From the NCBI RefSeq assembly GCF_038070315.1, contig NZ_JBBPCC010000026.1, forward strand, positions 1 through 64,000: a stretch of DNA of 64,000 bases. Direction: 5' to 3'. Below, one piece after another: positions 43,994-52,776 of this stretch. Under the pieces are notes generated by a model. The model searched no databases. It was not told the DNA's origin and saw nothing but the letters and a program-made list of their open reading frames with translations. Position 1 is the first letter of the stretch. Each line of letters begins with the position of its first letter. Made by a program: the position numbers and the translations under genes. Source of the DNA: Paenibacillus_G filicis (GTDB lineage Bacteria > Bacillota > Bacilli > Paenibacillales > NBRC-103111).

Positions 43994-45244
43994 ATGAAGC
44001 TGCCTAAAATGGCGCCGATCCGTCAGCGGTTCGAAGGTCCGGCGCTGACGGATATCGAGGGTGAGGTCAGCGCACAGCTGGACCGTGCGGGCATCGCACT
44101 GGCGGTGTGGCCGGGTATGCGGATCGCGCTGACCGCGGGAAGCCGGGGGATCGCGAATATCGCGCTGATCCTTAAGGCGACAGCCGACAAGCTGAAGTCG
44201 CTCGGCGCAGAGCCCTTCATCATCCCGGCGATGGGCAGCCACGGCGGGGCGACGGCAGAGGGCCAGGTAAAGGTGCTGGCCAGCCTCGGGGTCACCGAGG
44301 CGTACTGCGAGGTGCCGATCCTCTCGTCGATGGAGGTCGTGCAGATCGGCGAGACGGAGCGGGGTATCCCGGTCTATATCGACCGCCACGCATCGGAGGG
44401 CGACGGCATTATCGTGATTGGCCGGGTGAAGGTGCACACGGACTTCAAGTCGCCGATCGGCATCGAGAGCGGCATTATGAAGATGGCTGCCATCGGCCTG
44501 GGCAAGCATAAGCAGGCGCTGGCTCTGCATGATTACGGGATACGGGGGATCCGCGATTATATGCCGGAGGTGTCCCGGGTCGTATTTGCCAAGGCGAACA
44601 TTCTGTGCGGTATCGGCATCGTGGAGAATGCCTACGAGCAGACGGCGAAGATCGAGGCGGTGCCGACTCCGCAGATCGAGGAGCGGGAGCGCGAGCTGCT
44701 CAAGCTGTCGGCCTCGCTGATGCCGAAGCTGCCGGTTCAGCAGCTGGATGTGCTGCATGTCGACCGCATCGGCAAAAGCTACAGCGGCACCGGCATGGAT
44801 ACGAATATTATCGGCCGGATGCGCATCCTCGGGGAGCAGGAGCCCAAGACGCCCGCGATCCGCTATATCGTCGCCGGTGATCTGAGCGAGGAGACGCAGG
44901 GCAACGCGCTTGGCATCGGCTTGGCCGATCTGACGACGAAGCGGTTGTTCGACAAGATCGATTTTCACAAGACCAATGAAAATGTGATCACGAGCACGTT
45001 CCTTCACCGGGCGATGATCCCGATCGTCGTGGCGAGCGACCTGGAGGCGATGAAGACGGCGCTGCGCTGCAGCTGGGGCGTCGTGCCGGAGCAGGCGCGG
45101 GTCATCCGCATCGCCAATACGCTGCATATCGAGCACATGTATGTATCGGAGGCACTGCTGCCGGAAATTGTGGAGCTGGAGCATGTGGAAGTGACCGGCG
45201 AGCTGGAGGAGATGAAGTTCGACGAGCGCGGTGTTTTTATATAA
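43994..45244 (+). CDS. LarA-like (DUF2088) nickel-racemase-family protein
   Basis: 416 residues. The LarA N-terminal-domain pattern is visible (TAGSRGIANI, AMGSHGGATAEGQ, KVHTDFKSPIESGIMKMAAIGLG with minor variation), including the His residues that hold the nickel-pincer cofactor in LarA. Relatives epimerise or racemise alpha-hydroxy acids and sugar acids. In this operon it would adjust the stereochemistry at C2 of an aldonic acid (inference). No cofactor-synthesis genes (larB, larC, larE) are in the window. Confidence 0.8.
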   Translation: MKLPKMAPIRQRFEGPALTDIEGEVSAQLDRAGIALAVWPGMRIALTAGSRGIANIALILKATADKLKSLGAEPFIIPAMGSHGGATAEGQVKVLASLGVTEAYCEVPILSSMEVVQIGETERGIPVYIDRHASEGDGIIVIGRVKVHTDFKSPIGIESGIMKMAAIGLGKHKQALALHDYGIRGIRDYMPEVSRVVFAKANILCGIGIVENAYEQTAKIEAVPTPQIEERERELLKLSASLMPKLPVQQLDVLHVDRIGKSYSGTGMDTNIIGRMRILGEQEPKTPAIRYIVAGDLSEETQGNALGIGLADLTTKRLFDKIDFHKTNENVITSTFLHRAMIPIVVASDLEAMKTALRCSWGVVPEQARVIRIANTLHIEHMYVSEALLPEIVELEHVEVTGELEEMKFDERGVFI

Positions 45245-45300
45245 CGAGTTCAAGAAGGAAGTTCAACAGGGAAGTTCAACAGCAAGAGGGAGGCAACGGT

Positions 45301-46320
45301 ATGGGTAAAATTCAGGTTATTCAGATCGGAGCAGGACGCTTTGGGCAGTCATGGCTGAAGGTGCTGCTGGGCAGCGGGCAGGCCGAGCTAGCCGGAGTCG
45401 TCGATGTGGTACCGGATAATCTTGTGGCGGCAGCAGCTATCACCGGCCTGCCTGAGGATCGGCTGTTCGCTAGTCTGGAAAGCGCATTGCAGGCGGTGCA
45501 AGCGGATATCGCGCTGATCGTCACTCCGCCGTCGACGCATAAGGCGCTCGCGCTGCAGGCGCTGGAGGCGGGACTGCATGTGCTATTGGAGAAGCCGGTG
45601 ACGCATACGTTCAGCGAGGCGGCCGAGCTCTATGAGCGTAGCCGGCAATACGACCGCAAGATAGCGGTCAGCCAGAATTACCGCTGGAGGCCGTGTATCC
45701 AGACGCTGCGGAAGCTGCTGCAGGAGCAGGCCATCGGCCGGGTCGGCTATATCGAGTATGCGTTTCGACGGGCTCATCAGGTAGCTGGCTGGCGTAACGA
45801 GATGGATGAGGTACTGCTGGAGGATATGTCGCTCCATCATTTTGACCTGATGCGGTTTGTGCTGAACAAGGAGCCGCTCGATGTGTACGCCCAGGGCTTC
45901 CGGCCGCACTGGAGCTGGTTCAACGGCAATCCGTCAGCCAGCGTCATCATCGGGTTCGAGGATGACGTGCAGGTGAATTACTTCGGCAGCTGGGTGAGCC
46001 GGGGCCGGGAAACGACCTGGAATGGTGATATCCGCGTCTACGGGGAGCGTGGGATGCTTGAGCTGAGCGACGACCGGCTGCTGCTGTGGCCGGAGGGAGC
46101 GGAAGCGTCATCCGAGGTCGAGCTGCCGGAGGCGGCGTACGGCGACCGCGAGTCGTCGCTGAACGATGTCATGGAAGCCGTACGCGACGGGCGCGAGCCG
46201 CTTACTTCGCTCGCGGATAATATCAAGAGCTTCGCCCTGACCTGCGCCGCCGTGGAGTCGTCCCGAGCGGGAGGACGAAAGCTTGCGGTGAGTGAGCTGC
46301 TGGGCGTTCATCAAGGATAA
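45301..46320 (+). CDS. Gfo/Idh/MocA family oxidoreductase
   Basis: 339 residues. Rossmann motif GAGRFGQSW (about 8-16), EKPVTHTF with the conserved Lys-Pro, then the C-terminal sheet domain. Such enzymes oxidise sugar hydroxyls or the anomeric carbon with NAD(P). Good SD AGGGAGG. Fits the first oxidation of the imported sugar. Confidence 0.88.
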   Translation: MGKIQVIQIGAGRFGQSWLKVLLGSGQAELAGVVDVVPDNLVAAAAITGLPEDRLFASLESALQAVQADIALIVTPPSTHKALALQALEAGLHVLLEKPVTHTFSEAAELYERSRQYDRKIAVSQNYRWRPCIQTLRKLLQEQAIGRVGYIEYAFRRAHQVAGWRNEMDEVLLEDMSLHHFDLMRFVLNKEPLDVYAQGFRPHWSWFNGNPSASVIIGFEDDVQVNYFGSWVSRGRETTWNGDIRVYGERGMLELSDDRLLLWPEGAEASSEVELPEAAYGDRESSLNDVMEAVRDGREPLTSLADNIKSFALTCAAVESSRAGGRKLAVSELLGVHQG

Positions 46321-46463
46321 GGCGTGGGAAGGCGCGCCCAACCGAGTTATTGAATCGGGCCAGGCAGGAGCCGAACCCGCCTGCCCGTTCCGGGACAAGG
46401 AATCGACGAACGAGCGAGCTGCGCGTCAGGCTCGACTATACGGATGACAAAGGATGTGTAAGC

Positions 46464-47441
46464 ATGCAGCTCGGCTTGTTTTTGAAGCTGTTTCGAACTT
46501 ATTCACTGGAGGATGCGCTGGCGCACGTAGCCAAGCAGGGCATCCAGACGGTCGAGATTGCCACGGGCGGCTTTGTCGGCGCTCATCATATCAACCCGAA
46601 GGAAGTGTTGGGCAACTCGGAGGAAATCGCGAGGATTCAGGATACCTTGAGGCGGCACGGCCTGACGATCAGTGCGTTAAGCTGTCATGGCAATCCGCTG
46701 CACCCGAACCCGGAGATAGCTGAGGCGCATCATGAGGACTTTGTGAACAGCATTCTGCTGGCCAAGGAGCTGGGTGTCGATACAGTCGTAAACTTCTCCG
46801 GCTGTCCGGGCGAATCCGAAACGTCGCAGCGATCCGTCTGGATCACGTGCCCATGGCCGACGGAGTTTCTCGATACATTGACGTGGCAGTGGGAGCAGAA
46901 GGTCATCCCGTATTGGCAGGAGATGGGGAGCTTCGCTCGGGAGCAGGGAGTCCGCATCGCGATCGAGCCGCATCCGGGCTTTGTGGTGTACAACACGGAG
47001 ACGGCGCTGCGTCTGTGCGAAGCGGCCGGAGAGGGCGTCGGGATCAATTTCGATCCAAGCCATCTGTTCTGGCAGGGGATGGACCCGGTCGAGTGCATCC
47101 TGCATCTCGGCAAGTTGATCTATCATTTTCATGCGAAGGATACGGCCATTCATCACCGGTATAACCGGCTGAACGGCGTGCTCGATACGAAGCCGTACAA
47201 GGAGCTGGCTGAGCGCTCCTGGGCGTTCCGCACAGTGGGCTACGGCAACGGGCCCGAGACCTGGAAGGCGATCATCAGCGCGCTGCGGATGACCGGCTAT
47301 GCCGGAGCCATCAGCATCGAGCATGAGGACGGGCTGATGTCGCTGGATGAGGGCTTTGGGAAGGCGGTGCATTTTCTCCAGGAGGTGCTGATCACAGAGC
47401 CTCCGGGCGTGATGCCCGGAACCCGGAGCGTCGGCAGCTAG
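46464..47441 (+). CDS. sugar phosphate isomerase/epimerase-like TIM-barrel protein
   Basis: 325 residues, xylose-isomerase-like (AP endonuclease family 2) barrel. Metal ligands are suggested by IAIEPHPGF, FDPSH, HFHAKD and SIEHED. Members interconvert ketoses and aldoses or epimerise keto-sugars. ATG 46464 behind AAAGGATG; the upstream extension of the frame overlaps intergenic DNA without SD. Confidence 0.87.
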   Translation: MQLGLFLKLFRTYSLEDALAHVAKQGIQTVEIATGGFVGAHHINPKEVLGNSEEIARIQDTLRRHGLTISALSCHGNPLHPNPEIAEAHHEDFVNSILLAKELGVDTVVNFSGCPGESETSQRSVWITCPWPTEFLDTLTWQWEQKVIPYWQEMGSFAREQGVRIAIEPHPGFVVYNTETALRLCEAAGEGVGINFDPSHLFWQGMDPVECILHLGKLIYHFHAKDTAIHHRYNRLNGVLDTKPYKELAERSWAFRTVGYGNGPETWKAIISALRMTGYAGAISIEHEDGLMSLDEGFGKAVHFLQEVLITEPPGVMPGTRSVGS

Positions 47442-47573
47442 GCGAGCGGGCTGGGCGATGACGGTCCCGCCGCAGATAGTGGGACAGCTTAAGACCGGCA
47501 GAATCTTGAAACCGAGAAATGGAATAAGCAGCACATTACGAAGAAGCTGGAGAGGGATTGGAGGCGGAGAAGC

Positions 47574-47885
47574 ATGAGTACAACGGATAACAACTACCGG
47601 GCTATTCTGATGAAGCAGAAGGACAATGTGGCGACGGCGCTGGAGGATATTCCGGCGGAGGCTGCTGTAGAGCTGCAGACAGAGGGAATGAATCTCACCG
47701 TGATTCTGCGTGAACCGATCGCATTCGGCCATAAATTCGCCGTAAGAACGATTGCAGAGGGCGAGGATATTCTCAAGTATGCGGAAGTGATCGGGATGGC
47801 GAACCGCGCTATACAGCCGGGAGAGCATGTCCATGTCCATAATCTGGATGGCAAACGGGGACGGGGGGATCAAGTTGGAGCTTAA
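47574..47885 (+). CDS. UxaA-type dehydratase, small SAF-domain subunit
   Basis: 103 residues corresponding to the N-terminal SAF domain of altronate/galactarate dehydratases (KDNVATALEDIP; PIAFGHKFAVRTIAEGEDILKY; HVHVHNL). In most bacteria this is fused to the large domain, here it is a separate gene overlapping the large-subunit gene by 11 bp. SD GGAGGCGGAG. Confidence 0.88.
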   Translation: MSTTDNNYRAILMKQKDNVATALEDIPAEAAVELQTEGMNLTVILREPIAFGHKFAVRTIAEGEDILKYAEVIGMANRAIQPGEHVHVHNLDGKRGRGDQVGA

Positions 47886-49047
47886 TACGAAGTTTTGGGG
47901 CTACCGGCGCCAGGATGGTCGGGTCGGGGTGCGCAATCACGTGCTGATTCTGCCGACGATCGTCTGTGCGACGCAATCGGCGGTACGAATTACGGATCTG
48001 GTGCAGGGGACGGTATCATTTATTCATCAGCATGGCTGTGCCCAGGTAGGCGTGGATTATGAGCAGACGTTCCGCACTTATGTGGGCATCGGCAGCAATC
48101 CCAACGTCTACGGAGTTGTCGTGCTGGGACTGGGCTGTGAGACGCATCAGGGCCGCAGCGTCGCTGATGAGATTGCGAAGCAGACGGGCAAGCCCGTCGA
48201 GCTGGTCTCCATCCAGGAAAACGGAGGCACGCTGATGACAATCGCCCGCGGGGCGCAGGTGGCGGCTCGCATGGTGCAGGCGGCTTCGATGCAGCGCCGC
48301 GTGGAGTGCGATATCTCCGAGCTGATCGTTGCGACGGAATGCGGTGGGTCGGACGCCTGCTCCGGCCTGTCGGCGAATCCGGCAGTCGGAGCGGTCAGCG
48401 ACCTGCTCGTAGACCGGGGCGGCACGGCGATCCTCGCCGAGACGTCGGAGATTATCGGAGCCGAGCATCTGCTGGCGAACCGCGCGGTAGACGACCGGGT
48501 GCGCAAGCGGGTGTATGAGGTCATTCAGGCCATGGAAGCGAAAGCGATCATGATGGGCGTCGATATCCGCACGGGCAACCCGACGCCAGGCAATATCAAG
48601 GGCGGCCTCAGCTCGCTAGAGGAGAAGTCGCTGGGTGCGGCTGCGAAGGCCGGGACCCGTCCGCTGCAGGAGCTGATCGATTATGCGGAGCGCCCCGGGA
48701 AGAAGGGCCTCGTATGGATGGATACGCCTGGACAGGATATCGAGCAGTTGACCGGCATGGTTGCCGGTGGCGCGCAGGTCGTGCTGTTCACGAGCGGCCG
48801 CGGCACGCCGACGGGCTCTCCGATCGCCCCGGTGATCAAGATTGCGACGAATTCGCGTATGTTCGAAACGATGGCTGACAATATGGACATGAACGCAGGC
48901 ACGATCATCGAAGGCAAAGAATCGATTGAGCAGGTCGGGAACCGCATCTATGAGGAAGTGCTCGATGTGGCAAACGGCAAGAGGACCAAGGCGGAGATTC
49001 TGAAGCAGTACGACTTCGGCATTAACCGCATCGGCCCTACGTTCTGA
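47875..49047 (+). CDS. UxaA-family sugar-acid dehydratase, large subunit
   Basis: 390 residues. GYRRQDGRVGVRN start, the Cys-bearing segments PTIVCATQ, GCETHQG and ECGGSDACSG suit the iron site of altronate/galactarate dehydratases, which remove water from C2-C3 of aldonic or aldaric acids to give 2-keto-3-deoxy acids. TTG 47875 is chosen because GGGGGGA lies 6 bases upstream; in-frame ATGs at 47827 and 47848 have no SD and overlap the small subunit more. Confidence 0.88.
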   Translation: MELNTKFWGYRRQDGRVGVRNHVLILPTIVCATQSAVRITDLVQGTVSFIHQHGCAQVGVDYEQTFRTYVGIGSNPNVYGVVVLGLGCETHQGRSVADEIAKQTGKPVELVSIQENGGTLMTIARGAQVAARMVQAASMQRRVECDISELIVATECGGSDACSGLSANPAVGAVSDLLVDRGGTAILAETSEIIGAEHLLANRAVDDRVRKRVYEVIQAMEAKAIMMGVDIRTGNPTPGNIKGGLSSLEEKSLGAAAKAGTRPLQELIDYAERPGKKGLVWMDTPGQDIEQLTGMVAGGAQVVLFTSGRGTPTGSPIAPVIKIATNSRMFETMADNMDMNAGTIIEGKESIEQVGNRIYEEVLDVANGKRTKAEILKQYDFGINRIGPTF

Positions 49048-49069
49048 CGGCAGGAGGGAGAGACGTTCT

Positions 49070-49966
49070 ATGAGCAAAGTCAAAGCGGCCATTCTCGGCT
49101 CAGGCAATATTGGCACGGACCTGATGTATAAATTGGAGCGGAGCGGGCTGCTCGAGCTGACGGCGATGATTGGGATTGATCCGGCCTCCGAAGGACTGGA
49201 GCGGGCATGCTCCCGCGGGTATGCCACTTATGCGAACGGCATAGAAGCCATCGTGGAGAATCCCGGGATAGCCGATATCGTCTTCGACGCGACCTCAGCC
49301 AAGGCGCATGTGCGCCATGCCAAGGTACTGAAGGAGCTGGGCAAGCTGGCGATCGACCTGACCCCGGCGGCGCGGGGTCCGTTCATCAGTCCGCTCGTCA
49401 ATCTCAGCGCCCATCTGGACGCCCCCAATGTCAATCTGATCACCTGCGGCGGACAGGCGACGATCCCAATGGTGCACGCGGTGAATGAAGTGGCGGATGT
49501 GACCTATGCAGAGATCGTAGCGACGATCTCCAGCCGCAGCGCCGGGCCTGGCACAAGGGCCAATATCGACGAGTTCACGTCCACGACGCGGCGCGGGCTG
49601 GAGGAGGTTGGCGGGGCGGACCGGGGCAAGGCGATCATTATCCTCAATCCGGCCGATCCTCCGATTATGATGCGCAATACCGTCTACTGCCAGGTGCGCC
49701 GGATGGACAGGGATGCGATCTCTGCCGCCATCCATGAGATGGCAGCCAAGGTGAAGGCCTATGTGCCGGGCTACCGGCTCAAGCAGGAGCCTTTGTTCGA
49801 TGAGGATCGGGTGACGATTTTCCTTGAGGTGGAGGGGGCTGGCGATTACTTCGAGCCCTATGCCGGCAATCTCGATATTATGACGGCAACGGCGGTGAAG
49901 GTCGGCGAAGAGTTTGCTCGCAGCCGGCTCACCACAGCTCAAGCGGGGGAAGGAGAGCGGATTTGA
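49070..49966 (+). CDS. mhpF: acetaldehyde dehydrogenase (acetylating)
   Basis: 298 residues. GSGNIGTDLMYKL (NAD site) and catalytic Cys in LITCGGQATIPM; converts acetaldehyde (or propanal) plus CoA to acyl-CoA. In all characterised systems it forms a channelling complex with the aldolase encoded next. Stop and next start overlap (TGATG at 49964-49968). Confidence 0.93.
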   Translation: MSKVKAAILGSGNIGTDLMYKLERSGLLELTAMIGIDPASEGLERACSRGYATYANGIEAIVENPGIADIVFDATSAKAHVRHAKVLKELGKLAIDLTPAARGPFISPLVNLSAHLDAPNVNLITCGGQATIPMVHAVNEVADVTYAEIVATISSRSAGPGTRANIDEFTSTTRRGLEEVGGADRGKAIIILNPADPPIMMRNTVYCQVRRMDRDAISAAIHEMAAKVKAYVPGYRLKQEPLFDEDRVTIFLEVEGAGDYFEPYAGNLDIMTATAVKVGEEFARSRLTTAQAGEGERI

Positions 49967-50982
49967 TGAAGCGAAACAGCAGCGAACCGATTCGCATCAC
50001 GGAGGTATGTCTTCGGGATGGCAGCCATGCCGTCGCCCACCAATTCACGGTGGAGCAAGTGAGCACAATTACCCGAGCCCTGGACGAGGCCGGTGTTCAT
50101 GATATCGAAGTCAGCCACGGCGACGGACTTGGCGGATCGACGATCCAGTACGGCCGCTCACTTGTGGATGAGATGAAGCTGATCGAAGCGGCTGTCGCCG
50201 CGTGCACACAGGCGAGAATCGCGGTACTGCTGCTCCCGGGCATCGGCACGGTACAGGAGCTGAAGCAGGCGCATGCGCTCGGCGCAGGGCTTGTGCGGGT
50301 TGCGACCCATGTGACTGAGGCCGACGTGTCGGCGCAGCATCTGTATGCAGCCCGGGAGCTGGGCATGGAAGCGCTTGGCTTCCTGATGATGGCCCATTCG
50401 GCGCCGGTCGAGGTGCTGGTGGAGCAGGCGAGGCTCATGGAAAGCTACGGCGCGCAGGCGGTGTACGTAACCGATTCCGCCGGTGCTCTGCTGCCGGAGC
50501 AGGTGCGCGAGCGCGTGAAGGCGCTGCGCGGCGCTTTGTCCTGCGAGATCGGCTTCCACGCGCATAACAACCTGTCGCTGGCGGTGGCCAATACGCTGAT
50601 CGCGATCGAGGAAGGCGCGACGCGGATCGACGGCAGCGTACGCTGCCTCGGTGCGGGCGCAGGCAATACGCAGACCGAAGCGCTGGTGGCGGTGCTTGAC
50701 CGCATGGGCGTCGACCTGGGCATCGATCTGTACAAGCTGATGGATCTCGCCGAGGACAAGGTGGCCCCGGTCATGCACCGGGTGCCGGAGATCAACAAGG
50801 GCAGCCTGGCGATGGGCTATGCCGGCGTCTACTCCAGCTTCCTGCTGCACGCGGAGCGGGCGGGCAAGCGCTTCGGCGTCGATCCGCGCGACATCCTGCT
50901 GGAGCTGGGCCGCCGCAAGGCCGTCGGTGGGCAGGAGGACCTGATCGTTGATGTAGCGGCGAGCCTGAGCCGCTCATCTTAG
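49966..50982 (+). CDS. mhpE: 4-hydroxy-2-oxovalerate aldolase
   Basis: 338 residues, DRE-TIM metallolyase: ITEVCLRDGSHAVAHQFT carries the catalytic R-D pair, GFHAHNNLSLAVANT the metal-binding His-x-His. Cleaves 4-hydroxy-2-oxopentanoate (or hexanoate) to pyruvate and acetaldehyde (propanal), which passes to the partner dehydrogenase. Last gene of the regulon. No meta-cleavage genes for aromatics are present, so the substrate comes from the dehydratase (inference). Confidence 0.93.
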   Translation: MKRNSSEPIRITEVCLRDGSHAVAHQFTVEQVSTITRALDEAGVHDIEVSHGDGLGGSTIQYGRSLVDEMKLIEAAVAACTQARIAVLLLPGIGTVQELKQAHALGAGLVRVATHVTEADVSAQHLYAARELGMEALGFLMMAHSAPVEVLVEQARLMESYGAQAVYVTDSAGALLPEQVRERVKALRGALSCEIGFHAHNNLSLAVANTLIAIEEGATRIDGSVRCLGAGAGNTQTEALVAVLDRMGVDLGIDLYKLMDLAEDKVAPVMHRVPEINKGSLAMGYAGVYSSFLLHAERAGKRFGVDPRDILLELGRRKAVGGQEDLIVDVAASLSRSS

Positions 50983-51084
50983 CGAGGGGATAACGCAGTA
51001 GCTGTCGGACGGGCGGGCATCGATAGAGGTTGTTCACGGTAGCTTGTCGAACCAAGCAAGAGAGCAAGCAGCATCCTTAATCGC

Positions 51085-51180
51085 CAAAAAACCGCTGGAG
51101 CATGACGAGCTGCACCTCCAATTGTTAGACATAACTAACAATTGGAGGTGCAGCTCATTGGTGCTAGAGCGGTGTTTTTG
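51085..51180. terminator. nested hairpins at the end of the regulon
   Basis: A 22-bp perfect stem (51107-51128 with 51135-51156) sits inside an outer pairing of ACCGCT and AGCGGT, followed by GTTTTTG. The inner arms carry an SD-like GGAGGTG core. It separates the regulon from the converging gene at 51209. Confidence 0.75.
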
Positions 51181-51208
51181 TTATAACCTACACTGACAGT
51201 AAGTCGGC

Positions 51209-51847
51209 TTACGCTTCGGAGACGACCGTGAAGCGAGCCTGCTCGTGCTGCGGTTTCTCGATCTCGTCCACAATCGCGATGGCATAATCGGCGTAGCTGA
51301 CGTAGCTGTCTCCGCCGGAGTTGACCAACAGATGGTCCAGCCCCGTCCGGTAAGCGCCTGTGCGCCGGCCTTCGGGATTGAAGAAGGCTGACGGACTTAC
51401 GAAGGTCCAGCGGATGCCCTCGCTCTGTTTCAGATCCTGCAGGTTCTGGGCCTGGTTAAGCGCCGTAGCCTTGTACAGCTCCGGAAATTCGGGTGTATCG
51501 ACAACACGGACGGTTTTGGCTTCGTCGACATAGAGGCTGCCCGCTCCGCCAACGACCAGCAGCCGGGTATGCGGGGCGCCTTGCAGCGCGGCGATCAGGG
51601 AACGCCCGGCTTCCACGTGCAGATGCTCCTGTCCTGGAGCGGCGCCGAATGCGTTCACCACGGCGTCGAAGACGCTAAGGTCCTGCGCGGTCAATTGAAA
51701 GACATCCTTCTCCAGCACTTTCAGTCCTATATCTGCTACGGACGCAGCTTGACGTACGATAGCCGTTACTTCATGTCCTCTGGACGCGGCTTCCTGGGCG
51801 ATGACGCGGCCTGCTTTGCCGCTTGCTCCGATAACTCCAATTTTCAT
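51209..51847 (-). CDS. NAD(P)-dependent oxidoreductase, YwnB/NmrA-like
   Basis: 212 residues of the atypical SDR/NmrA fold: MKIGVIGASGKAGRVIAQEA at the start (G-x-x-G-x-x-G), VVNAFGAAPGQ and LLVVGGAGSLYV. Members bind NADPH and serve as redox sensors or reductases. ATG 51847 has GGAGG eight bases upstream. An Rrf2 dyad at 51916 lies in its promoter region, next to the Rrf2 gene, the same pairing as ywnB-ywnA in Bacillus. Confidence 0.87.
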   Translation of the reverse strand: MKIGVIGASGKAGRVIAQEAASRGHEVTAIVRQAASVADIGLKVLEKDVFQLTAQDLSVFDAVVNAFGAAPGQEHLHVEAGRSLIAALQGAPHTRLLVVGGAGSLYVDEAKTVRVVDTPEFPELYKATALNQAQNLQDLKQSEGIRWTFVSPSAFFNPEGRRTGAYRTGLDHLLVNSGGDSYVSYADYAIAIVDEIEKPQHEQARFTVVSEA

Positions 51848-51915
51848 GACGAAAACCTCCAATGGAATAGGATGTAGACTTACCAACAAGAGAGGGGATT
51901 ATTCAAATCAAGACT

Positions 51916-51940
51916 CGTTGTAACTGTATATGTTACAACG
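51916..51940. promoter_or_regulatory. Rrf2-type operator
   Basis: CGTTGTAAC-N7-GTTACAACG perfect dyad, upstream of the oxidoreductase gene. The same core occurs at 52419. Confidence 0.75.
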
Positions 51941-51957
51941 AGGGCGGAGAAGAACGC

Positions 51958-52404
51958 TTAATGGGCCGCGTTCTTCTTTTTAATTTCCAGAGCCAACACA
52001 TCTACAAGCTCCCTCAGCGTCACCGCGGCCAGCACGCCTTCCATCGCATCTTGCGCTTTGAAAAGCAGCAGCCGCAGCACCTGCTCGATGTTGGCACCCA
52101 CCTCACAGGCCGGATTCGGGTGATTGTGGATGTGAAACAAATTCCCTTCCTCCACCACATCAACCGCGCGATAAACATCCAGCAGGGAGATCTCTTCGAG
52201 CTCTCGCGCCAAGGTGGCGCCTCCGCTGCCAGCCCGGACATTCGCAAGCCCGGCTTTCTTGAGCTGACCCAGTACACGGCGAATAATAACCGGATTCGTG
52301 CCTACACTGCCCGCGATCCACTCCGAGGTATTGTGCTCAGCTGGGTTGATTGCCAGCAAGGAGAGGATATGGACTCCAATGGAAAACCTGCTGCTGATCT
52401 GCAT
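51958..52404 (-). CDS. Rrf2 family transcriptional regulator (YwnA-like)
   Basis: 148 residues. Winged helix with NTSEWIAGSVGTNPVIIRRVL and the wing GLANVRAGSGGATLAR. The single Cys in NPACEVG is where FeS-type Rrf2 proteins have three; with only one, it is a redox or thiol sensor (HypR/YwnA-like) instead of an iron-sulfur protein. SD AGAGAGGTGG. Probably represses itself and the oxidoreductase through two matching dyads. Confidence 0.87.
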   Translation of the reverse strand: MQISSRFSIGVHILSLLAINPAEHNTSEWIAGSVGTNPVIIRRVLGQLKKAGLANVRAGSGGATLARELEEISLLDVYRAVDVVEEGNLFHIHNHPNPACEVGANIEQVLRLLLFKAQDAMEGVLAAVTLRELVDVLALEIKKKNAAH

Positions 52405-52418
52405 GGTACCACCTCTCT

Positions 52419-52441
52419 GTTGTAATCATTATAGTTACAAC
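52419..52441. promoter_or_regulatory. Rrf2-type operator, autoregulatory
   Basis: GTTGTAAT-N7-GTTACAAC, one mismatch from the dyad at 51916, placed just upstream of the Rrf2 gene. Confidence 0.75.
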
Positions 52442-52776
52442 TAATAGGGTTGTCAATCTCTCGGGTAACCGGCAGGCTGGTGTGATCGCTGAAGGGATCG
52501 AGCGGCGCAGCCTGGGCCGGGGGCGGCTTCAGTCAGACTCTGCTGTTCACCTGGTGCTGGTACCGGATGACACCAGGTATGGACCAGAAGCCTGTGGGCT
52601 AAAGCCCAGGGCGGGGTTCACAGCCATCTGGCCGTAATCCCCAGAAAACGATCTGTGGCCGTCTGAATCTGGCATCGCCACGTCTTCTTTACCGGTTGTG
52701 CGAGCGATGAAATTAAATTTTGCGTATTCGTGGATAATGAAATCGATACTAAAAATCATCATCCTCCCATGAGTCA
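52442..52776. other. gene-free stretch
   Basis: A minus-strand frame of 79 codons (52547-52786) has no SD and no family resemblance. The segment 52590-52640 can fold GGGCT/AGCCC hairpins. I cannot assign it to a known riboswitch or element. Confidence 0.35.

Noticed and set aside
43970..45253. 427-codon minus-strand open frame
   Set aside because: It lies entirely opposite the LarA-like gene; long antisense frames are expected in GC-rich coding DNA, and its His/Arg/Leu-rich product is unnatural.
46677..47873. 398-codon minus-strand open frame
   Set aside because: Opposite the TIM-barrel and SAF-domain genes; no SD or family.
49070..50982. Aromatic meta-cleavage pathway
   Set aside because: MhpE and MhpF occur without ring dioxygenase, hydrolase or hydratase genes.
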